Translations under genes and position numbers: made by a program | Assembly (NCBI RefSeq): GCF_036014195.1 | Contig: NZ_CP107918.1 | Location: 4,092,001 to 4,156,000, forward strand | DNA length: 64,000 bases | Reading direction: 5' to 3' | Source: Streptomyces sp. NBC_00442 | GTDB lineage: Bacteria > Actinomycetota > Actinomycetes > Streptomycetales > Streptomycetaceae | Part shown: in pieces, positions 54,256 to 62,000 of the stretch | Numbering within the stretch: the first letter of the stretch is position 1 | How the letters are laid out: every line of letters starts with the position of its first letter | Notes under the pieces: model-generated | The model's database searches: none | Told to the model about the DNA's origin: nothing | Seen by the model: only the letters and a program-made list of their open reading frames with translations

Positions 54256-55578
54256 GTGACCGATTCTGACGATTTCCTGTGGTGGCGCGGTCCTCGGAGC
54301 GACCGACCTCGTGGCGACCGCTGGACGGAGATCGGCGAGGAATCCTTCCAGGAAAAGGAGCGCCGCATCACCGGCCGGCACTATCTGCCCGGTTCCGTCC
54401 CCGACTGGGCCGAGGACCTGTTCCGCGTCGCCAGGGCGGCTTTCATCGCCGACAAGTACGTACGCCGGACCGGAGTACGGGACAGGTGGACCCGCCGCAT
54501 CAGCCTCGCCGTGCCCGTCACGGAACACGAGCGGTGGGCAAGCGCAGCGGTCCGTACTCACCTCACTGCGCTTCTCCAAGTCCTCACCGGGGACCTCTGG
54601 AACGTGGACTTCCGTCCCCTCACCGGTCACTACGTCGAGGAGGCGATGATCTCTCCCGACGACCCGCGTGCCGCGGAAGTCGCGTTGTTCTCCGGCGGAC
54701 TGGATTCCCTCAGCTGGGCTGCCACCCGTGCGCGCGCCGCCGACTCCCGACCGCTGCTGCTCGTGATGTTCCGCGAGATCGGCCTGCTGCGTCTCCAGCA
54801 GCGGGTGTACAAGGCCGTCGAACGACTGGGCGGAGCACGGCCGGTCCTGCTGTTGCCGATGAGCCAGACCCCGGCGGGCGACGGCTCGAGGTTACGGCTG
54901 GAGACCTCCTCCCGCACACGTGGCCTGCTGTATGCGACAGGCGCGATCCGCGCCGCCACCGCGCACGGTGTGAGTACCGTCCACATCCCCGAGAATGGCC
55001 AGCTCGCCCTCAATCCGCCCCTGACAGCGGCGCGTTCGGCCGCTTGTTCCACGCGCTCCGTGCACCCGCGGACGCTGCGCAGCCTGAACGCCTTGGTGAC
55101 GGCCGTGAGTGACACGGAGAGCGCGGTGCAGGTGGTCAACCCCTTGGCACAGCTCACGAAAGGCGAGGTGTGCAAGGCCGGACGTGATGCGGGGCTCACC
55201 CCGTCCGACCTGGAGTCCACTCTGAGCTGCGGCAAGCCTCCAACCCGCCGAAGCGGCGGCCCTCCCATCGCCAACTGCGGGGTCTGCTTCCCGTGCCTCG
55301 TGCGCCGCTCCGGGCTACTCCACGCCAACGGCATCGACGGCACCCGGTACGAGGCATTGCCGTGGGCGGACGGCTTACCGCTTGACCGGGGTGCCGACTG
55401 GCGCGCACTGCAGCGGTGGCTGCTCGGCAGATACACCATTACGGATCTCCTCACCGATACTCCGCTGCCGCCGGACATGGATCCAATGGCGGCCTTCGAA
55501 GTGATCAAGCGCGGGCGGAAGGGACTGGCCCGACTGCTTCAGATCGCCGGTGCGGCCGAGGCCGCTGATGCGGCGTAG
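54256..55578 (+). CDS. QueC/QatC-like PP-loop enzyme
   Basis: A 440-aa protein starting at GTG 54256 behind GGGAG. After a 130-residue N-terminal extension comes the PP-loop ATP-pyrophosphatase motif FSGGLDSLSW, then a Rossmann-like core, and near the end the QueC zinc site: LSCGKP followed by NCGVCFPC. QueC makes 7-cyano-7-deazaguanine; QatC of the Qat defence system is a derived relative with a similar N-terminal extension. Two TTA codons (54892, 55375) imply dependence on the bldA tRNA in Streptomyces. No other queuosine genes are nearby, which favours a defence role. Confidence 0.8.
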   Translation: MTDSDDFLWWRGPRSDRPRGDRWTEIGEESFQEKERRITGRHYLPGSVPDWAEDLFRVARAAFIADKYVRRTGVRDRWTRRISLAVPVTEHERWASAAVRTHLTALLQVLTGDLWNVDFRPLTGHYVEEAMISPDDPRAAEVALFSGGLDSLSWAATRARAADSRPLLLVMFREIGLLRLQQRVYKAVERLGGARPVLLLPMSQTPAGDGSRLRLETSSRTRGLLYATGAIRAATAHGVSTVHIPENGQLALNPPLTAARSAACSTRSVHPRTLRSLNALVTAVSDTESAVQVVNPLAQLTKGEVCKAGRDAGLTPSDLESTLSCGKPPTRRSGGPPIANCGVCFPCLVRRSGLLHANGIDGTRYEALPWADGLPLDRGADWRALQRWLLGRYTITDLLTDTPLPPDMDPMAAFEVIKRGRKGLARLLQIAGAAEAADAA

Positions 55579-55730
55579 ACGGCTTCGTGGCGTACGAATC
55601 AACGCCACACTGTTGAAGGCCAGTTGAGACGTATTCTTCCCTCTGGGGTGAAAGCTGTGGCAGGAGTGACGGCCCCATATCCGCTCCTTGCCGTGAGCGC
55701 TAGGCAGCAGAGACGATAGAGGGAGACGTC

Positions 55731-56144
55731 GTGGAGATTCAGATCACGGTCGATGCGCAGGGCGACGACGCAGCGGCACATGATCTCTACTACTGGCTCC
55801 GGCAGGATCGCGACCTCCGGCGTCACGTGGAGGTCGAACTGGAACAAGCCTCCGAAGTCTCTGACCGCATGAGCGCGGGCGAGATCATCAACATGTTCGT
55901 CAGCAACGGTATTGCCGCTGCGAGCTTGTTGGTGAACATCGTGGTCGCCTGGCGAGCATCCCGACCTTCGCCGCCCGGGGCCGTGACCTTCGAGCACGGC
56001 GGTATGACAGTGACCGTGCACGATGCGTCGGACGAAACCTTGCGCAGAGTCGCACTGCTGTTGGCTCCCGAGACCCACGGCGGAGACCCAGGGGCCACTG
56101 GTCCGGGACGTCCGTCGGCACCGTCGGTTGCAGGGAATCGGTGA
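55731..56144 (+). CDS. Effector-associated constant component EACC1
   Basis: A 137-aa protein starting at GTG 55731 behind GGGAG. It begins MEIQITVDAQGDD, continues DLYYWLRQDRDLRRHVEVEL, has one hydrophobic helix (NGIAAASLLVNIVVAW) and a final PGAVTFEHGGMTVTVHDASDE ferredoxin-like strand-helix. This is the layout of EACC1, a small membrane-linked component that accompanies variable effectors in actinobacterial conflict systems. Its stop overlaps the caspase gene start, so the two are coupled. Confidence 0.85.
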   Translation: MEIQITVDAQGDDAAAHDLYYWLRQDRDLRRHVEVELEQASEVSDRMSAGEIINMFVSNGIAAASLLVNIVVAWRASRPSPPGAVTFEHGGMTVTVHDASDETLRRVALLLAPETHGGDPGATGPGRPSAPSVAGNR

Positions 56145-58351
56145 TGGGGCTGCCCGACCCCGACGGAACTCGTGTGGTGCTGATCGGTGCGGACGACTAT
56201 CAGAACTTCTCGGACCTGCCAGCGGTGCGGAACAACCTCGCCAGGCTGGCAGAGCTGTTCAGGTCACCGGACGTTGGGGGGCTACCCGCCGGACATTGCG
56301 TGTCGCTGCGTAATCCCGCCGATGGCCAGGACGTACTCGATGCCGTCCACCAGGCAGCAAGCGAGGCGACAGACACGCTGGTGGTGTACTTCGCCGGCCA
56401 CGGTATGCGGTCGCTCGATGGCTTTCTCTATCTCGCGCTGGGGCATTCCGAGCGAAACCGGAAGCTGTACAAGTCGGTGGCGTTCAACTACCTCCGCACA
56501 GCAGTGCTGGAAAGCGCAGCGCCCAGGAAGGTCGTGATCCTCGACTGTTGCTACAGCGGTGCCGCGCTGGAGGGATACATGGGCGGGCCGGATGAGTTCG
56601 CGGACCAGGCCGCCATCGAGGGTACCTATGTCATGACTGCCTCAGCCGCTACGCAGGCTGCCATGGCTCCCGTGGGTGCGCACTTCACTGCGTTCACCGG
56701 TGAACTCGTGAAAGCCATTACCGATGGCGTTCCAGACGTGTTGGGCCCACTCGACATGAACGCCCTCTACCAGCACGTCAGCCGTGAACTGGCATCACAG
56801 GGCATGCCGGTACCCCTGCAACGGGCCGGCGACCAGGGGCACGCCATCACACTGTTCCGAAACAAGTGGAAGCGGCCCAGGAAGAAGCCCACGCTCGCGA
56901 CGCTGCGTGAAGAGTGGTTCCGCGCGATCCAAGAAGGGCTGCTCTGGCATGTAAGGGATGTCCCGGCGCTTGCTGAGGGCCGACTACGCACCGAGTTCGG
57001 CGAACCCGGGCTCATCGGCTCCCTGCTGGTGGCGCGGATCGCCGCCCGGCTCGCTCGGGGTGAGGGCACGGCGAATATCCGCGGCTGGCTCGCCGCCAGC
57101 CCTTTTTTCACTGCGCCCGGCCCCAATGCTGATGAGCTCACCGAGCTCATCAGCAAGGTCCAGTTCGGGTTCCAGCATGACGGGCTGGCCACCACCGTTG
57201 TGGTCCTCGACGGCCTGGGACTGCTCCCCTGGAGGCCGGAGAGCACGGACATGCTTCTCATTGAATACTGGGCTGCCCAACGAGGTCGTACGGTGCCTCG
57301 TACACGTGTGGAACGTGAACTCAGGGAGTTGTGGGACAGCACGGACTCGCGTGTCCACGCGGCACTCTCGGCGCTGCCGTCCTCTCCACTGGAGGCATAT
57401 CCCGACGTGTGGAAGAGGCTGAAAGACGAGTCGGACTTCCGCGTCGGCAACGCGGGGGCCATGGTGCTCGGCGAGCGGGGTGGCGGCGACCGCGCCTGGG
57501 ATCGGTGGATGTCCACCCGCACCTGGAGCATTCTCAAGGCTCGCCACTTGGTGCGCCTCGGCGGAGATCTCGTCCGCTGCCAGGCCGCGCAGCGTGCTCT
57601 CGGCCGTCTCCTCGATCAGGCACCTCCCGGCGATGAGTTCCGCGGTGTTCTTGAGCGGGCCGCAAAGATCATCCAGGAACAGTTGGAGCACATCGCCCTG
57701 GCTGTAGAGGGCATGAGCGCCATCGAGTACGAGCTACTACGCGAGCGTAGCCGGGACGAACACTTCCAGGACGGCTGCCTTGTCACCTTCCAGCAGCATC
57801 TGCTGGAGCGGTACCGGTCCTTCACCCCTTTCCCCGAGCACGTGACAACACACGGCACCTGGGGCCCGCTTCCATGGTGGTCGATCGCCCTGCACGACGA
57901 GCGCGAACAACTTGCGGCGCAGGAGCTGCTTGTCCGCGGCGGCATGCAGATGAGTATCACCGCCAAGAGCCGTGACGCTGACGAGCTTGTCATCACCTGC
58001 CAGGAGCCCGGGTCCGGACCCTCAGGCATCACAGCCCGCCTCCGTTTCGATCTCCGCGACGCCGTGCACGCCTGCGAGCTGCTCCTGCTTGCCCGTCGGC
58101 AGTCGGTGGCGGTGGACTTCCTCACTGAACACATCGACGAGTGGGATGACCGCGAGGTCACCCTCATCGGCACGTTGCCCATCGACGTAGGCAGCGACCT
58201 CGGAACTACGCTCGCCGATATCGCAACCGGTGCCCTGCGCCGACTCATGCCCGGTGCATCAGGCCCGGCTATTTACCATGACGGGGTCCCGGCGCTCGAG
58301 AGGCTCATCAAATCCTCACGGCTCCCGCAGATCTGCCGTCATCCGAGGTAG
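56141..58351 (+). CDS. Caspase-like effector coupled to EACC1
   Basis: A 736-aa protein from GTG 56141 (overlapping EACC1) or ATG 56144. The N-terminal 235 residues are a caspase/metacaspase domain: VVYFAGHGM holds the catalytic His87 and VILDCCYSG the Cys137. The remaining 500 residues are helical then alpha/beta, with no NTPase or TPR motif; the segment 250-330 resembles an effector-associated helical domain. Activated caspases in such modules cut a partner or cell proteins and kill the infected cell. What triggers it is unknown; EACC1 is the natural partner. Confidence 0.85.
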   Translation: MMGLPDPDGTRVVLIGADDYQNFSDLPAVRNNLARLAELFRSPDVGGLPAGHCVSLRNPADGQDVLDAVHQAASEATDTLVVYFAGHGMRSLDGFLYLALGHSERNRKLYKSVAFNYLRTAVLESAAPRKVVILDCCYSGAALEGYMGGPDEFADQAAIEGTYVMTASAATQAAMAPVGAHFTAFTGELVKAITDGVPDVLGPLDMNALYQHVSRELASQGMPVPLQRAGDQGHAITLFRNKWKRPRKKPTLATLREEWFRAIQEGLLWHVRDVPALAEGRLRTEFGEPGLIGSLLVARIAARLARGEGTANIRGWLAASPFFTAPGPNADELTELISKVQFGFQHDGLATTVVVLDGLGLLPWRPESTDMLLIEYWAAQRGRTVPRTRVERELRELWDSTDSRVHAALSALPSSPLEAYPDVWKRLKDESDFRVGNAGAMVLGERGGGDRAWDRWMSTRTWSILKARHLVRLGGDLVRCQAAQRALGRLLDQAPPGDEFRGVLERAAKIIQEQLEHIALAVEGMSAIEYELLRERSRDEHFQDGCLVTFQQHLLERYRSFTPFPEHVTTHGTWGPLPWWSIALHDEREQLAAQELLVRGGMQMSITAKSRDADELVITCQEPGSGPSGITARLRFDLRDAVHACELLLLARRQSVAVDFLTEHIDEWDDREVTLIGTLPIDVGSDLGTTLADIATGALRRLMPGASGPAIYHDGVPALERLIKSSRLPQICRHPR

Positions 58352-58387
58352 CGACCGAGCCTGATGAGGCTGGCATCGACATGCGCG

Positions 58388-58633
58388 TCAAACTGTCTCC
58401 ATGTCCATCAGACGTCGCGGAGAGGTGACGGACTGTTCGACGGTCATGTAGTCGTGCCCGGCGATCTGGTCGTCGAGGTCGCCATGGAGGGCGAGGGTCT
58501 CAGTGTCAATGCCCTCGCTCTCTTCCATGCGGGCGACGATCTCGGTGTCGAGCTGTTCTGCGATCTTTCGCGGCTCGCGAACGCTCTCGACCTTTTCCTC
58601 AAGTTTCGCCACTGCTTTGGCCGGAACGCCCAT
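58388..58633 (-). CDS. Small coiled-coil protein
   Basis: An 81-aa acidic protein starting at ATG 58633 behind GGAGAGA. Residues 7-40 form a likely coiled coil (VAKLEEKVESVREPRKIAEQL). There is no known motif. It runs against the caspase and kinase-helicase genes. Confidence 0.5.
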   Translation of the reverse strand: MGVPAKAVAKLEEKVESVREPRKIAEQLDTEIVARMEESEGIDTETLALHGDLDDQIAGHDYMTVEQSVTSPRRLMDMETV

Positions 58634-59022
58634 TTCGTCTCTCCGTTCCGGCTGTCATGATCTGTCCTCGCGAGCGCGCCAGCGACGAAGGTCGTGCGGT
58701 CCGTCGCCATCCGGTCGCGGAGGCCGTTGCCCTGGTACCGCTGCGTCGGCTCCCTCCCCTGTCGCGACACATGTGTGAGGCAGGGATTCTGCTGGTCTGA
58801 GCCCGTTTCGCCGAACGCTCGTGGTCGTACGGGGGTGGCTCGTGAAGCCGAAATGGCCCGCACGAACAGTCGATGTGTTGACGATGCTAACAGGCTGACA
58901 CTTGTTCATTTTCTGACTTTCGTGTACGTTCCTTCTGTGGGTGCTCCGTCTGTCACGATGAGCACGCCCACCACATGGGGAAAACGCGTGCCCTCGGCGG
59001 GGCCGCACGGGGAGGCAGCAGC
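58634..59022. other. Promoter region of the kinase-helicase gene
   Basis: 389 nt without a supported gene. An AT-richer stretch at 58870-58935 contains TTGACG (58878-58883), a plausible -35, followed by 'acacttgttcattttctgac'; no clear -10 is seen. GGGGAGGCAGCAGC just before 59023 is the ribosome site. Confidence 0.45.
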
Positions 59023-62000
59023 ATGAGTGAAGGTTCCGAGACGGTCGCCGGGCGGTTCCGCCTGCTGAGCTACGTCGACTCGGGAAACATGGGTGAGGTT
59101 CACCGCGCCGAGGACCTGGACGAGGCCGAGGACTCTCCCGACCGCTTCGTCGCCCTCAAGCTCATCCGCCGCCGCCGCTCGGGCACGCTGGTGGAGACCC
59201 GCACCGACCCGAAGGCGGTGGAGCGGTTCGCGCGCGAGGTGCGCATCATGCATCTGCTGAGCCACCCCAACCTGCCCCGCACGATCGACGGCGGGGTGGA
59301 CGAGACCAACGGCGACCTTCCCTTCCTGGTCATGGAATTCCTGGACGGGCATCCACTCGCCGACCTCGTGGCGGAGGAAGGGCAGCTTCCGGTGCCCTGG
59401 GTCGCCGCCATCGGGGCACAGATGGCCGACGCCCTGGCCGCCGCTCACGTTGCCGGCGTGGTCCACCGGGACCTCAAGCCCCGCAACGTGATGCTCACCC
59501 GTGGTGGCGCAGTCAAAGTCCTCGACTTCGGTATCGGCCGGATTGTCGACGATCCCGACGGCACCAAGCTGACCAGCACGGGAGTGACCGTCGGCACGGC
59601 CCGCTACATGGCGCCGGAACAGTTCGAGGGCAGCCTCGTCACCCAGGCCGCCGATCTGTACGCCCTTGGGTGCATGCTGCACGAGACGCTGCTGGGGAGC
59701 CCGCCCTTCATGGGCAACACCGCCTTTGATTTCCGCGACAAGCACGTCAATCAGGAGCCGACGCCGGTACGTCTGCTTCGTTCTGATGTGCCGGAGGCGC
59801 TGGCCCGCCTTGTGGACCGTCTCCTTGCGAAGAACCCCGCCGACCGCCCTGCTGACGCGGTCGCCGTCCGGGATGCGCTGCTTCCTTTCGTGGCGGAGGG
59901 CAGCACTCTTCCTGTCTGGCAGGACTTCGACCCGGTGGAGTGGCTGCTGCGGCCGGCCAACGAGGGTGCCTCGGTCACCGAGCAGCGGCCTTCCGAGCCG
60001 GCGGTACCGGAGCTCGCGAAGCGTTCCCTGTCCGGTTCCGGCATGGACGTCTTCGGTGTGCACGAGCAGCTCATCAAGGACTACCGCTCGTTCACCGAGG
60101 GCGGCACCGTGATCCGTGACGAGCGCATCAAGGACTTCGTGAAGAAGGACCTCGATGACAAGTCGCAGTGGCCCAACCCGTGGCTGTCGCTCAACCCCTT
60201 CTTCGCTTCCGCCGGAACGGTCGCGGAACTCGCCGCGCAGAAGGTCCTGCACGACGAGTGCGCGAAGATCTTCCAGGCGGGGAAGTCCGAGAACTCCACC
60301 GTGTGCGACGGCCGCTCGCTCACTCTGCACCGTCACCAGCGTGCGGCGATCGACGCGGCGGCAGCCGGCGTCTCCTACGTCCTGACCACCGGTACCGGGT
60401 CCGGCAAGTCCCTCGCCTACATGGTCCCGATCGTTCACCGGGTCCTGAAAGAGCGGAAGAAGGCCGGGCCCGAGGCGCCCAAGCGGGTGCGGGCCATCAT
60501 CGTCTATCCGATGAACGCCCTCGCCAACAGCCAGCTCAAGGAGCTGGAGAAGTACCTGCGCAATGGTTACGGCGTCGGCAACGAGCCGGTCACCTTCGCC
60601 CGTTACACGGGCCAGGAGGACGACGAGGCCCGCAGGCAGATCCGCAAGAACCCGCCGGACATCCTGCTCACCAACTACGTGATGCTGGAGCTGATGCTCA
60701 CCCGGCCCGACGACCGCGACAGCCTCGTGGCCATGGCCGAGGGGCTGCAGTTCCTCGTCTTCGACGAACTACACACCTACCGGGGCCGGCAGGGCGCGGA
60801 CGTCGCCCTGCTGATCCGCCGGGTGCGCGACGCCTGCCGCGCAGACGACGTGCAGTGCATCGGCACTTCCGCGACGATGTCGACCGAAGGCAGCCTGGAG
60901 GAGCAGAAGATCGTGGTGGCCGACATGGCGACCAAGCTCTTCGGCACGAAGGTCAGCCCCGAGCACATCATCGGCGAGACCCTGGTCCGCGCCACCGGCG
61001 AGACCCCGACCGTCGTACCCGCCGCGCGCCTCACGGAGACCGCCGCCCCGCGCGCCTACGCCGACCTCGTGACCGATCCTCTCGCGCGCTGGATCGAGAC
61101 GTACTTCGGTCTCGGCACCGACGAGGCCACGGGGCAGCTTGTGCGTCAGAAACCCCGGAAGATCGAGGAGGCCGCCGCCGTACTCGCGGCGCAGAGCGAG
61201 GTGCCGGAGAAACAGTGCGCGGACGCCCTTCGGGCCACGCTGGAAGCGGGCTCGCAGGCGTACCACCCCGTCACCGAACGCCCCTTGTTCGCTTTCCGGC
61301 TCCACCAGTTCCTGTCCAAGGGCGACACCGTCTACGTCACCCTGGAGAACAAGGCCGACCGCCACCCCACCCGTGACTACCAGCGGGTCCGTCCGGGCAC
61401 CGACGGACACGTCCTGATGCCGCTCGCCTTCTGCCGTGAGTGCGGTCAGGAGTACCTCACCGTGTGGCGTACGGAGAAGGACGGCGAGGTCCGCTACGAG
61501 CCGCGCCGCGACACCTCCGCCACCGGGGGCCGCGCCGGTGACGGCTACCTTTACCTCGACACGGACCGCTATCTGCACACCCCTCCCTGGCCCCAAACCC
61601 CGGAAGAGGCCATCGCTGACCGGCGGCTGCCCGAGTCCTGGCTGGAGATCGACGACAGGGGCCAGGAGGTCGTCAAGAAGTCCTACCGGGACCGGCTGCC
61701 GCGGGCGGTCACCGTCGATCCGTACGGAATCGAGTCCAAGGGCGAACTGCACGTGGCGTTCATCCCCGCCCCGTTCCTGTTCTGCCTGCACTGCTCGGTC
61801 TCCTACGAGCAGACCCGCGGGAAGGACTTCGCCAAGCTCGCCACCTTGGACCAGGAAGGCCGCTCCTCGGCGACCTCGCTGATCTCAGCATCCGTCGTGC
61901 GCTCGCTGGACAGCGTGCCGGAGGCGGCGCTCCCCAAGGCGGCACGCAAGCTCCTCACGTTCGTCGACAACCGGCAGGACGCCTCCCTCCAGGCCGGCCA

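Noticed and set aside
53478..55578. A complete Qat defence system
   Set aside because: Only B- and C-like genes are visible; no QatA ATPase or QatD TatD-type nuclease lies on either side.
58906..60438. 510-aa minus-strand frame opposite the kinase domain
   Set aside because: The forward frame carries kinase motifs and stays open for 5 kb; the reverse has none.
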